Positions 6,066 through 13,506 of a stretch of DNA of 17,314 nt are shown here, in pieces. Below the pieces are notes generated by a model. It was not told where the DNA came from. It was given only the letters and a program-made list of their open reading frames with translations, and ran no database searches. The stretch is from JACQSU01 sp964359785 (GTDB lineage Archaea; Nanobdellota; Nanobdellia; Woesearchaeales; JAGWAF01): assembly GCA_964359785.1 (NCBI GenBank), contig CAYHWL010000019.1, forward strand, positions 1 through 17,314, given 5' to 3'. A program made the position numbers and the translations under genes. The first letter of the stretch is position 1. Every line of letters starts with the position of its first letter.

Positions 6066-7193
6066 CTATTTCGCGCACTTCCAGGCCAGTGCGTGCCAGC
6101 AGTCCTTGTTCTGGAACAGCTGTGTCTCCTTCCATAGTTTGAACTTGCGTTTCGACGCGGCTTCTTTTGCGGCTTCAGGCTGTTTGCACAAAAGGCAAGC
6201 AGCTCCTCCTTTCTTGAGTATGAATTCGACTTGGTAGAAGAACTCCTCGAACCATTTGGCGTGTTCTTGTGGTGTCCGTAGTGGCACATATACCATGCTC
6301 ATGCATAGGTCTACGGATGATTCTTCGAATTTGATGTCGAGCCATTCCGCGTCCATGCGCGCGAAAGACAGCTGTCGTATTACGCCTGCGATTTTGGCGT
6401 TCTTCTTGGCGGCCTCGACTGAACGGTTGTTGCTGTCAAGGACCCGAAAGTCGATTTTCCTATCGACAATATCTTCATCCCATTTGTCGAAGGGATCCGC
6501 AAGCGAAGGTATCTGCCATCTTGTGAACAGGAATTTCTCTTTGTTGAAATAGTGCGCGCTTCTTCCAGATACGATTAGCGCGCTCTCGACAGACAGTATC
6601 CCTGCGCCGCACATGACATCCACTGTGGATTTTTTCGCGTCAAATCCGCTAAACATCGCGAAGGCTGCCCCTGTCGTGCCTTTGTAGGGGTCGGATCCTG
6701 CGAATATCTTGTAGTCTCGCTTGGATAGGTCTTCTTTGCTTGTGTCCACGCAAAGATACATCTGTGTTGGTGTTAGCACCACCCGGACAAGCAGATCCGG
6801 GTCAGATAAGTTGACTTTGGCTCCTGTTTTGCCGACGATAAGATCACCGCACATCCTTTCGATTTCTTGGGTGGGATATGCGTCCCATTCGATCTTCTCT
6901 CCGCGTACACAGAATTTGAGTCCTTCCTTGAACATAGAGTAATCTGATGTGGAGCATAGCTCTTTGATGGCGTCTTCGATATCTTTTCCTTGTGGTGCGT
7001 TTCCGATACGCAAGAGCACGCTCTTTGGCGTCTTGGCTTTGTATGAGAATTCCGCGATTTTCTCGATTGGCGCTTCGAAGGCTAGGACGCAATCCTCTTT
7101 TTCGCACGATATCCCATTGGCCAGGAGCTCTTGCGCGCAGAAGTCTATCGCTCCTCTATTGGCTGTTATTATCGCTTTCATCTGTGTGTTCAT
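6066..7193 (-). CDS. THUMP-domain SAM-dependent RNA methyltransferase-like protein
   Basis: The 375-residue protein has the Trm14/RlmL-like arrangement: an N-terminal ferredoxin-like plus THUMP region (about 5-155, with the VRVVLTPTQMYLCVDTS strand pair at 136-152), then a Rossmann methyltransferase domain. Motif I is VDVMCGAGILSVESAL at 191-206 and motif II is VLDSNNRSVEAAKKNA at 251-266. The family normally makes N2-methylguanosine in tRNA or rRNA using an (N/D)PPY motif IV, but here the equivalent at about 295-304 reads DLCMSMVYVP, so N, P, P and Y are all lost. It may modify differently or be catalytically altered. The start lies 38 bases inside gyrA; the in-frame ATG at 7181 is an alternative. 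Confidence 0.88.
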   Translation of the reverse strand: MNTQMKAIITANRGAIDFCAQELLANGISCEKEDCVLAFEAPIEKIAEFSYKAKTPKSVLLRIGNAPQGKDIEDAIKELCSTSDYSMFKEGLKFCVRGEKIEWDAYPTQEIERMCGDLIVGKTGAKVNLSDPDLLVRVVLTPTQMYLCVDTSKEDLSKRDYKIFAGSDPYKGTTGAAFAMFSGFDAKKSTVDVMCGAGILSVESALIVSGRSAHYFNKEKFLFTRWQIPSLADPFDKWDEDIVDRKIDFRVLDSNNRSVEAAKKNAKIAGVIRQLSFARMDAEWLDIKFEESSVDLCMSMVYVPLRTPQEHAKWFEEFFYQVEFILKKGGAACLLCKQPEAAKEAASKRKFKLWKETQLFQNKDCWHALAWKCAK

Positions 7194-9747
7194 CGGGGGT
7201 CTCTTCGTTGCTTTCTTCGGTTGGCTCTCTAGGTGTATCGGCAGGTTCGTTATCTTCTACAATCGGCGCTTTCGCTGGGATGGCAGTCTTGCCGTTCCCA
7301 TTTGGGGTCTGTTCTGCCGCGACTTTTGCTGCTGCCACCACTTCATCGCCTTCTTCTAATTTCATAACGCGCACTCCTTGGGTGTTTCGCCCGATGGTTG
7401 ATATTCCATCCAATGGAGTCCTAATCGCGATTCCATTTTTGCTGATGAGCATCACTTGGTCTTTGTCTTCGACGGCCATGACGGCCACGACATCTCCTGA
7501 CTTGTCTGTGGTTTTCATGTTTATGACTCCTACACCACCTCTTTGGATCCGGCTATACTCCACAATGGGCGTTTTCTTTCCGACCCCTTTTCTGGATATC
7601 GTGAAAAGGCTTTTGGTGTCGTCTGCGATTTCAAGGCCGACTACGACATCTGTCTCTCGTAGTTTGACTCCTCGCACTCCGATTGCGGTGCGTCCCATTT
7701 CACGCACATTTGATTCATGGAATCTTACTGCAAGTCCACTGCGTGTCGCGACCAGGATATCCTTGTCGCCGTTAGTCAAAAGCGCGTTGACTAGTCGGTC
7801 TCCTTCGTCAAGGCCCATCGCGACTATTCCCCCTTTGCGAGGGTTTGAGAATTGGTCAAGTGAGGTTTTTTTGACTGTCCCTTGTGCCGTGCCCATGAAA
7901 ACGAAGTGTTTATCGTCGAATTCGCGTACTGCCAGCACTGCGGTTATCCTCTCGTTTGCTGGCATCTCGACTAGGTTGACTATGGCTGTTCCGCGTGCGG
8001 TTCTTCCTGCGCTTGGTATCTGGTATACTTTTAGCCAGTGGACTTTTCCTGTGTCGGTGAATACGAGTAGCCATGAGTGGGTGTTTGCGACGAATATATG
8101 TTCTAGGAAGTCTTCATCTTTGGTATCTGCCGCGATGATTCCTTTTCCTCCTCTGCGTTGCTCCTTGTATGTGTCGATTGGCAGTCGTTTGACATATCCG
8201 CTGTGTGTGATTGTGACTACTACGTCTTCGGCGCGTATGAGGTCTTCTACGTCGATATCGACTTCCCCTTCCATTATGGTGGTCTTGCGTGAGTCGCCGA
8301 ATTTTTCATTCAGGTACTCAAGTTCTTTTTTTATCTCGGTTAGGATGTTTGCCCTAGCGGACAACAAGGTCTTTAATTCCTCTATCCTCTGTGTTATCTG
8401 TTTTTGTTCATCTCGTATCTTCTCTTGCTCAAGCGCGGTGAGTCTTTGCAGCTTCATGTCTAGGATGGCTTGCGCTTGTTTTTCGGTGAGCTTGAGGTTC
8501 TGGCAGAGGTATCCAATCGCCTGTTCGGTCGTCTTTGCGGCCTTGATCATCCGGATGGCGCTGTCTATCTCATTTAGCGCGATGATCAGTCCGTCGAGGA
8601 TATGAAGCCTGTCCTGGGCTTTGGTCAGGTCGAATTGTGTCCTCCTCGTGACCATCTCGACCCTGTGTTCCACATAGTGATCGATGAGGTTGACTAATGT
8701 GAGTATCCGGGGCTGGTTGTCGACTAGCGCAAGGTTGATGATCCCAAAAGTTATCTGTAGCCTTGAATGCTTGAATAGCTGGTTTAGCACGACATCAGTA
8801 TTTGCTCCGCTTTTGAGTTCAAATACGATCCTCATTCCATCTCTGTCGCTCTCATCCCGGATGTCTGTGATTCCAACAATCACTTTGTCTCGCACAAGCG
8901 CCGCGATATCTTCGATTAGCTGTGTCTTGTTGACTTGATAGGGGATCTCATCGACAATCAGGTCATTGCGGCCGCCTCTTGCATCTTCCACATGCGTCTT
9001 TGCTCGTAGCACGAGTTTCCCTTTTCCGGTCTCATATGCTTCTCGTATGCCTGCCCTGCCGCATATTATGCCTCCTGTCGGGAAGTCTGGCGCGCTGATA
9101 TCTTGCATCAATTCTTCTGTTGTGCATTCTGGGAAGTCTATCCTCTTCACGATAGCATGGCACACTTCTGTCATGTTGTGTGGCGGCATATTTGTCGCCA
9201 TTCCTACCGCTATTCCGCTTGATCCATTGAGGAGGAGGTTTGGTATTTTTGAGGGCATGACGCTTGGCTCTTTTGTGCTTCCGTCGAAGTTTGGCACGAA
9301 TGGAACAGTCTCTTTTTCTATGTCTTCTACCATCTCTTCGGCAAGTTTGTGCATTTTCGCTTCTGTGTAACGCATGGCTGCGGCCGGATCGCCGTCGATG
9401 CTTCCGAAGTTTCCTTGGCCGCTGACAAGGGGGTATCGTAATGAGAAGTTCTGCGCCAACCGCACCAATGTGTCGTAGATTGCGGAGTCGCCGTGAGGAT
9501 GGTAGCTGGCCATGCAGTTACCTACTACGTTCGCGGATTTACGGAATGGTTTGTTGTGCACAAGCCCGGTCTCGTGCATGGTATAGATGACTCTTCGATG
9601 CACTGGTTTGAGTCCGTCACGCACGTCAGGGAGCGCTCGTCCGACGATCACGCTCATGGAGTAGGAGAGATAGCTTGTTTTCATCTCTTCTTCGATGAAT
9701 CTTGGGATGATCTCCCTTGCGTTGTTCTCCGTCGGTGGTGTTTCCAT
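7156..9747 (-). CDS. gyrA: DNA gyrase subunit A
   Basis: This is a full-length 863-residue GyrA. The catalytic tyrosine is Y127 in AAAMRYTEAKM, and the winged-helix region SYHPHGDSAIYDTLVRLAQ (81-99) has the Ser88 and Asp92 equivalents of quinolone-sensitive enzymes. The coiled-coil gate with LTEKQAQAILDMKLQRLTALE is at about 420-440. The GyrA box QRRGGKG at 530-536 marks it as gyrase, able to wrap DNA, rather than Topo IV. Six beta-propeller-like repeats follow to about 805. The last 45 or so residues are acidic and rich in Pro, Glu, Asp and Asn, like the regulatory tail of some gyrases. GyrA with GyrB introduces negative supercoils; gyrB is not in this window. Archaeal gyrases are accepted to be of bacterial origin. 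Confidence 0.98.
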   Translation of the reverse strand: METPPTENNAREIIPRFIEEEMKTSYLSYSMSVIVGRALPDVRDGLKPVHRRVIYTMHETGLVHNKPFRKSANVVGNCMASYHPHGDSAIYDTLVRLAQNFSLRYPLVSGQGNFGSIDGDPAAAMRYTEAKMHKLAEEMVEDIEKETVPFVPNFDGSTKEPSVMPSKIPNLLLNGSSGIAVGMATNMPPHNMTEVCHAIVKRIDFPECTTEELMQDISAPDFPTGGIICGRAGIREAYETGKGKLVLRAKTHVEDARGGRNDLIVDEIPYQVNKTQLIEDIAALVRDKVIVGITDIRDESDRDGMRIVFELKSGANTDVVLNQLFKHSRLQITFGIINLALVDNQPRILTLVNLIDHYVEHRVEMVTRRTQFDLTKAQDRLHILDGLIIALNEIDSAIRMIKAAKTTEQAIGYLCQNLKLTEKQAQAILDMKLQRLTALEQEKIRDEQKQITQRIEELKTLLSARANILTEIKKELEYLNEKFGDSRKTTIMEGEVDIDVEDLIRAEDVVVTITHSGYVKRLPIDTYKEQRRGGKGIIAADTKDEDFLEHIFVANTHSWLLVFTDTGKVHWLKVYQIPSAGRTARGTAIVNLVEMPANERITAVLAVREFDDKHFVFMGTAQGTVKKTSLDQFSNPRKGGIVAMGLDEGDRLVNALLTNGDKDILVATRSGLAVRFHESNVREMGRTAIGVRGVKLRETDVVVGLEIADDTKSLFTISRKGVGKKTPIVEYSRIQRGGVGVINMKTTDKSGDVVAVMAVEDKDQVMLISKNGIAIRTPLDGISTIGRNTQGVRVMKLEEGDEVVAAAKVAAEQTPNGNGKTAIPAKAPIVEDNEPADTPREPTEESNEETPDEHTDESDNNSQ

Positions 9748-9776
9748 TTTGTCGTCGAGAATGCTAAGATGAGGTT

Positions 9777-9786
9777 GCTTTATAAG
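9777..9786 (-). promoter_or_regulatory. TATA box for gyrA
   Basis: CTTATAAAGC on the minus strand is centred about 34 bases upstream of the gyrA ATG at 9747, predicting a leader of under 10 bases. It lies in the 68-base gap after the zinc-ribbon gene, so gyrA is probably transcribed independently of scpB. Confidence 0.55.
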
Positions 9787-9815
9787 TGTTTCGTACTAGT
9801 TTTATCGTCTATAAA

Positions 9816-9971
9816 TCAGCTTATCTGGCGCATCAGATGTTCGTTCACTGGAAAACTGCTTCCGCAGTATACGCAGCGTTTGGTCAGGCCTCCAAGCGTG
9901 GCTTTGGAGGTATGGTATTGTTGGTCATGTCCGCATTTTGGGCATTTCAATAAGAAGTGTCGAAAGTTCAT
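9816..9971 (-). CDS. Small zinc-ribbon protein, 51 residues
   Basis: This short gene was found by reading the minus strand after scpB. The protein has two cysteine knuckles, CPKCG at 10-14 and CVYCG at 33-37, separated by 19 residues, typical of a single zinc ribbon. The intervening segment (YHTSKATLGGLTKR) is polar and basic. Its ATG overlaps the scpB TGA (ATGA), which is strong evidence for a real, translationally coupled gene. Zinc ribbons of this size commonly bind nucleic acid or protein; the coupling to scpB suggests a role with the SMC-ScpAB machinery, but that is inference. Confidence 0.85.
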   Translation of the reverse strand: MNFRHFLLKCPKCGHDQQYHTSKATLGGLTKRCVYCGSSFPVNEHLMRQIS

Positions 9972-11044
9972 TGTGGCGGATTCTCTTCTGTTGGTTTGTT
10001 CTCTTCTGTCTTTTCCACTGCAGGGCCGTGGAGCAGCTCTTCCGCCCGTTTGGCGATCATCTCTGTTATCTCCTTTGGCACATTCTCGCCAAATAGGGCT
10101 GGTGCTTCCTCTATTTTTTCAGGGATTATCCCTTCCTCGGAGGGTGTTGCCTGCGTGGTCTTTTCTTGTTTTTTCTTTGCTCGTTTCTTTCTTTCATAGA
10201 CTTGCATCCCGTCAAGTATCTCCGGTTCTCCTTCTTCAGGTTTGGTGGAGGCATCCACTATTTCCATCCCTTCGAATTTGTCTTTGGCGATTTTGGTCCT
10301 GCTGCTCCCTGTGGGTGTCACATTGTACTCTTCCGCTTCGTTTGTGATCTCAAGTCCGATGTTCTTTCCGGCGTCATTTACAAGCTCTATGACTGGCAGC
10401 TGCTCGATGTGCTCTTCTATCTTTTGTATCTCTTTAAGAGTGCTGGCTTTTGTCTCTTCTTCGCTTTGTTTTGAGTTTGCGAGTTTGAGTGCGAGGTTTT
10501 CTTTCCGTGATGTCGTCTCCTTTTCTTTTTCGGCGACTATGGATTCCATCTCGGTGACTGTCCGGAACTTATCACGCAGCCGTTCTGGCGGCACATCGAA
10601 GTATTCGAAGAATTTCTCTGCTAGGCGGATCTCTTTTGTTCTGCCTTTCTTCTTCCGGGTGATATATCCCATCTTTTCAAGTTCGACAAGGTGGTCGTAC
10701 GCCTTGTTGGTCCTGATCTTGATGACATCGCTTTGCATCATGGGCGCTTTGTAGGCGATGACAGCGAGGGTCTCCATCACTGATTTTGTGAGTTCTGTTT
10801 GCGTGACCAGTTTTGAGATGACTTGCGCATACCTATCGCGCACCGCCAGCTTCCAGAATTCTCCGTCATTTTGCAGGGCAAGCGATCTGTCGGATTGTTC
10901 ATAATCGAACTGAAGCTCAAGCAACGCCCCTTTGATCGCTTCGATGTCTCTTGTGCCTACTAGTTTGCCGATCTCCCCGATCTCCATCTTCTTGCCCACG
11001 GCAAAAAGCACCGATTCGATTTTCTTTTTGAGTTCAGGATCCAA
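9968..11044 (-). CDS. scpB: Segregation and condensation protein B (ScpB) with long C-terminal extension
   Basis: The first 150 or so of 358 residues match ScpB: tandem winged-helix domains with LKKKIESVLFAVGKKMEIGEIGKLVG at 5-30 and the hallmark ETLAVIAYKAPMMQSDVIKIR at 91-111 followed by LVELEKMGYITRKKKGRTKEI. ScpB dimers bind the kleisin ScpA in the SMC condensin complex that organises and segregates chromosomes. Residues 165-358 form an unusual charged, low-complexity, partly coiled-coil extension rich in E and K, absent from typical ScpB of about 170-200 residues. The start is TTG, supported by AGGTGAT six or so bases upstream; an in-frame TGA just before it excludes an earlier start. 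The zinc-ribbon gene is coupled downstream. Confidence 0.93.
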   Translation of the reverse strand: MDPELKKKIESVLFAVGKKMEIGEIGKLVGTRDIEAIKGALLELQFDYEQSDRSLALQNDGEFWKLAVRDRYAQVISKLVTQTELTKSVMETLAVIAYKAPMMQSDVIKIRTNKAYDHLVELEKMGYITRKKKGRTKEIRLAEKFFEYFDVPPERLRDKFRTVTEMESIVAEKEKETTSRKENLALKLANSKQSEEETKASTLKEIQKIEEHIEQLPVIELVNDAGKNIGLEITNEAEEYNVTPTGSSRTKIAKDKFEGMEIVDASTKPEEGEPEILDGMQVYERKKRAKKKQEKTTQATPSEEGIIPEKIEEAPALFGENVPKEITEMIAKRAEELLHGPAVEKTEENKPTEENPPQ

Positions 11045-11101
11045 GGCGTATCACCTGTGATGGACCAACTCTTCGACTATTTTAGCCTTGCTGTCAAAAG
11101 T

Positions 11102-11656
11102 CTAGTCTGTCGAGGCATATTTCCCGTCTTCTTCCCTGATCAGATGCGCTTCGATCATCCGATCCAGGAATGGTTTTAGGTCTTTTTCTTTGATCCCAAG
11201 CACGCCTGCAAGGTCAGTGAGGGCCATCGCCTGGTGGCTCACATGGTGCACCACGAAGTTCCGGAGCAATGCCACTGCGTTTTTGTCCAGGATTTCTAGT
11301 TGGGCCCGCAGGTTTTTGATTAGCATGTCTATATCATGCAGATGTCCCTGCAGGTCTACGAATGCTCCAGTCATGTCTGGGGAGTCTATCATCAATGTGT
11401 CTGGTGAGATTATCTCTATCGAGCTTGGCAGGCTTGTTATACAGAAGTTCATTATTTCGCTGATGTTCGCAAATTCGATCTCAAGCTCGCTAAATGTGCT
11501 GAAATAGTCTCCATTTGGCTGGGCTTGTGCGAATTTCTCTTTTTTTATCTTGATTTTGTCATCGCGCAGTTTCTGGACGTATTTCTTCAGGGTGTCTTCT
11601 ATGTGTTCTTTGGGCTTTCCAAGCATCTCAATGATTGCGCGTACGAGTATTGCCAT
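11102..11656 (-). CDS. Hypothetical protein with C-terminal winged-helix-like domain
   Basis: The 184-residue protein has an alpha/beta N-terminal region (about 1-90) beginning with a conserved-looking MLGKPKEHIEDTLKKYVQKLRDD helix, followed by a helical linker (98-125). Its C-terminal segment (about 126-182: ALTDLAGVLGIKEKDLKPFLDRMIEAHLIREEDGKY) reads as a winged helix. I recall similar uncharacterised proteins in DPANN archaea. It is not a recognisable ScpA: it is too short and lacks the paired N- and C-terminal kleisin domains. It lies 57 bases upstream of scpB on the same strand and may be co-transcribed. The ATG has no Shine-Dalgarno site, and a TATA box about 25 bases upstream implies a leaderless mRNA. 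Confidence 0.82.
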   Translation of the reverse strand: MAILVRAIIEMLGKPKEHIEDTLKKYVQKLRDDKIKIKKEKFAQAQPNGDYFSTFSELEIEFANISEIMNFCITSLPSSIEIISPDTLMIDSPDMTGAFVDLQGHLHDIDMLIKNLRAQLEILDKNAVALLRNFVVHHVSHQAMALTDLAGVLGIKEKDLKPFLDRMIEAHLIREEDGKYASTD

Positions 11657-11674
11657 GGTTTCTTGGTTTTGTGG

Positions 11675-11687
11675 TTTTATTATAAAA
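11675..11687 (-). promoter_or_regulatory. TATA box for the winged-helix/scpB operon
   Basis: TTTTATAATAAAA is centred about 25 bases upstream of the ATG at 11656 on the minus strand, with no ribosome-binding site between: a leaderless arrangement. It forms one side of a 122-base divergent promoter region shared with the coiled-coil trio. Confidence 0.55.
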
Positions 11688-11730
11688 CTGATGGAAAATT
11701 AGATAATTCATTGCGCAGTGGTGAATAAGA

Positions 11731-11738
11731 TTTAAAAA
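11731..11738 (+). promoter_or_regulatory. TATA box for the coiled-coil trio
   Basis: TTTAAAAA lies about 45 bases before the GTG start at 11779, predicting a start of transcription near 11760 and a leader of under 20 bases. Confidence 0.5.
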
Positions 11739-11766
11739 AGCCGAATCTGATAATTTACTCCAATAT

Positions 11767-11774
11767 GGGGGTGA
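11767..11774 (+). promoter_or_regulatory. Strong Shine-Dalgarno site deciding a GTG start
   Basis: GGGGGTGA is complementary to the 16S rRNA 3' end and ends 4 bases before GTG at 11779. The ATGs at 11765 and 11777 are in another frame and run into a stop within a few codons, so GTG is the best start; the TTG at 11785 is the alternative. Confidence 0.6.
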
Positions 11775-11778
11775 ATAT

Positions 11779-12342
11779 GTGGCATTGCTAGGTCTATTCA
11801 AGAAACAGAAGGTCGCTAGTGACTTACCTCCGCCTCCCCCTCCGCCCATCAAATTCGAGGAGGCTGGAGCTGAGCTTAAGACGGAAATTCCCGAATACGT
11901 CACTCCTGCGCAAGAAAGTCTGATTTTATATGACGAACCGATGCAGTTCTCGCAGGATATAGAGATTCCTCTTATCAATATGGCCAAATCCGATTCGACT
12001 GCGCGCAAGGTCCAGGATTTGTCCATGCCACAATTGCCCAATCCAGCTCCGATGCCACTGAGGCGTCCGGAATTGAAGCAGGACAAGACCCTTATCCATG
12101 AGGAGATGGACAAGCGTGATATCCCAACAAAGCCTGTCTTTGTGAGCGCTCATGATTATTCTGTGATCCAAAATGGGGTTCAGTCGATTCGACAGACCTT
12201 GGCGGAATCAGAGTCTACGATCATCAGGTTAGGTGAGTTAAAGACCAATCAGGATAGGATCTTTGGCGATTGGAAGACCCAGCTTGCGGATATGGAGAAG
12301 AAATTGTCATATATCGATTCGATAATATTTTCAGGAGAGTGA
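11779..12342 (+). CDS. Coiled-coil trio protein A (polyproline linker, C-terminal helical domain)
   Basis: This 187-residue protein opens with a short basic, possibly amphipathic segment (MALLGLFKKQK) and a run of seven prolines at 17-23. A roughly 95-residue disordered acidic and proline-rich linker follows, then a C-terminal domain at 117-187 that starts KPVFVSAHDY and continues as a long helix ending YIDSIIF. The domain aligns without gaps to the next gene's product, with 17 identities over 66 residues by hand, so the two are paralogues. I recall similar uncharacterised DPANN proteins. The N-terminal segment could touch the membrane. It is the first gene of a three-gene plus-strand operon facing the scpB operon. 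Function unknown. Confidence 0.82.
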   Translation: MALLGLFKKQKVASDLPPPPPPPIKFEEAGAELKTEIPEYVTPAQESLILYDEPMQFSQDIEIPLINMAKSDSTARKVQDLSMPQLPNPAPMPLRRPELKQDKTLIHEEMDKRDIPTKPVFVSAHDYSVIQNGVQSIRQTLAESESTIIRLGELKTNQDRIFGDWKTQLADMEKKLSYIDSIIFSGE

Positions 12343-12344
12343 GC

Positions 12345-12569
12345 ATGATGGATAAAGCTATGCCGGTGTTTGTCAAGATTGAGGATTGCACGGAGATTGT
12401 GCAGGTGCTCAACGTCTTGAAGGATAAGATAAGGCGTGCCCATGTGCTTCTTGATAGGATCCATGATCTCAAGAACCAAGAGGATGCTGCGCTATCTAAT
12501 TGGAAGAAGGATCTAGAATCTGTCGAAGAGCGTGTGCGTGTCATAGATCACAAGCTTTTTGAGGTATAA
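12345..12569 (+). CDS. Coiled-coil trio protein B, 74 residues
   Basis: This small protein is essentially the helical domain of protein A on its own: MPVFVKIEDC strand-like start at 6-15, then helices with DLKNQEDAAL and the shared W53, L57, E61, I67-D68 and F72. Within the open frame an ATG exists at 12270, but it would overlap protein A; the start at 12345 (or 12348) is chosen because GGAG at 12334-12337 lies just before it and because homology with A begins right there. It starts 2 bases after the A stop, so it is tightly coupled. A duplication of an ancestral gene, with hetero-oligomer formation between A and B, is the simplest reading. Function unknown. Confidence 0.8.
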   Translation: MMDKAMPVFVKIEDCTEIVQVLNVLKDKIRRAHVLLDRIHDLKNQEDAALSNWKKDLESVEERVRVIDHKLFEV

Positions 12570-12571
12570 GG

Positions 12572-12970
12572 ATGGCGCAGGACAATCCTATGTATGCCGG
12601 GATCCCTAATCCTAATCTGATTAGGCGGGAGCTTCTTCTTGGCACAAAGGATATCATAGGGTCGATGAAATCTTTCGAGCAGCTCCTTATCTTGAGGGAG
12701 CAAAAGCAGGCTGTTTTCATGGACTTAAAACGCACGACTGAGGAGATCATAGTCCTCAACCGCCGTCTCAAGAATGCCATCCCAAAGGCTCCTATAAAGA
12801 TGGTTCCAGTCAAGGAAGAGAAGCGGCCAGAGCCATTGCCTTCTCCATTGACCAAAGCGGAGCGTAGTATGGAGCGCGTAGAGCGTCCGGCAATAAAACC
12901 AGTCCACAACATAGACATCTTAGAGCAAGAGTTGGCCAAGATCGAAGCCGAATTGAAGGGGCTCGAGTGA
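12572..12970 (+). CDS. Coiled-coil trio protein C, 132 residues
   Basis: The protein has a helical N-terminal domain (about 17-70: IRRELLLGTKDIIGSMKSFEQLLILREQKQAVF... ending NRRLKNAIPKA). A basic, proline-rich linker (71-110) and a short terminal coiled-coil helix (ILEQELAKIEAELKGLE, 116-132) follow. It is not obviously homologous to A and B, though it shares their small helical design. I recall similar DPANN hypothetical proteins. Only 2 bases separate it from B, and GAGG overlaps the end of B as a ribosome-binding site. The two-helix layout suits a structural linker or scaffold with A and B; this is inference. Its end nearly touches the converging gene at 12979. Confidence 0.8.
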   Translation: MAQDNPMYAGIPNPNLIRRELLLGTKDIIGSMKSFEQLLILREQKQAVFMDLKRTTEEIIVLNRRLKNAIPKAPIKMVPVKEEKRPEPLPSPLTKAERSMERVERPAIKPVHNIDILEQELAKIEAELKGLE

Positions 12971-12978
12971 CCCTATCC

Positions 12979-13506
12979 CTATTGCTCAAATTTGGCTGTA
13001 TTTGTGATCATTTCCATCTGAGACATCGCATAGCTCCCAAAATAATGTATCAATTCTTGAAGAATACCTTGCATCTGCGTTCTGGAAGTTCTTGATTTCT
13101 CAAATCCTATGTGATAATAAATCCTTTTACAATCTTGTGTGGTTGCATATCCCCCATGGTAGGCTAGGGGGATGCTTCGGAAGAAGATAGCCATTACCTC
13201 GTATGTTGGTAGTAGTATCTTGTCTGCTTCGACAATTGGCCTGTCCGTGATCATATTATCAGGGAGTTTGCATTCGATATTGAGGTACACATGGTTATAT
13301 CTTCTTTCTTCTTCTTTGTAGTTTTGTTCCACGCCTATCTGGATGTCAAATGCGCAGGGACTTTTCTTATATCTTATGGTCTCATTGTCCAATGGTTTAA
13401 TCCATGTGAATCCCCGTTCTGCTAGATTACTTGTTAAATCTCTGATGATATCTTCAATCCTCGGGTATTTTCTTGCGGCCATAAATAGTGGAAAATCCCA
13501 AGTCAT
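12979..13506 (-). CDS. Hypothetical protein, 175 residues
   Basis: I do not recognise it. The protein looks soluble, mixed alpha/beta: helix IEDIIRDLTSNLAERGF at 17-33, strands around 52-60 and 71-80 (HVYLNIECKL), then a C-terminal helix near 143-165. The start ATG at 13506 has no ribosome-binding site. A better one (GAGGTG at about 13532-13537) precedes ATGATG at 13528/13525, but that frame meets a stop after about 24 codons. The in-frame ATG at codon 9 is another option. The gene is somewhat AT-rich. It stands between the coiled-coil trio and the sugar nucleotidyltransferase with no evident link to either. Confidence 0.65.
   Translation of the reverse strand: MTWDFPLFMAARKYPRIEDIIRDLTSNLAERGFTWIKPLDNETIRYKKSPCAFDIQIGVEQNYKEEERRYNHVYLNIECKLPDNMITDRPIVEADKILLPTYEVMAIFFRSIPLAYHGGYATTQDCKRIYYHIGFEKSRTSRTQMQGILQELIHYFGSYAMSQMEMITNTAKFEQ

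Noticed and set aside
6992..8605. 537-codon open frame on the plus strand
   Set aside because: It is antisense to gyrA, whose protein is unmistakable. The frame is Ser/Thr-rich with no domain, as expected of a shadow of a GC-moderate coding strand.
11102..11656. ScpA identity for the gene before scpB
   Set aside because: ScpA is usually next to scpB, but this protein is 184 residues with a single C-terminal winged helix and lacks the N-terminal kleisin domain.
11628..12113. 161-codon minus-strand frame with a polyglycine run
   Set aside because: The glycines are the reverse complement of the proline codons of coiled-coil protein A, which has a promoter, ribosome-binding site and paralogue.
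12270..12344. Upstream extension of coiled-coil protein B to the ATG at 12270
   Set aside because: It would overlap protein A by 73 bases, has no ribosome-binding site, and homology with A begins at the downstream ATG.
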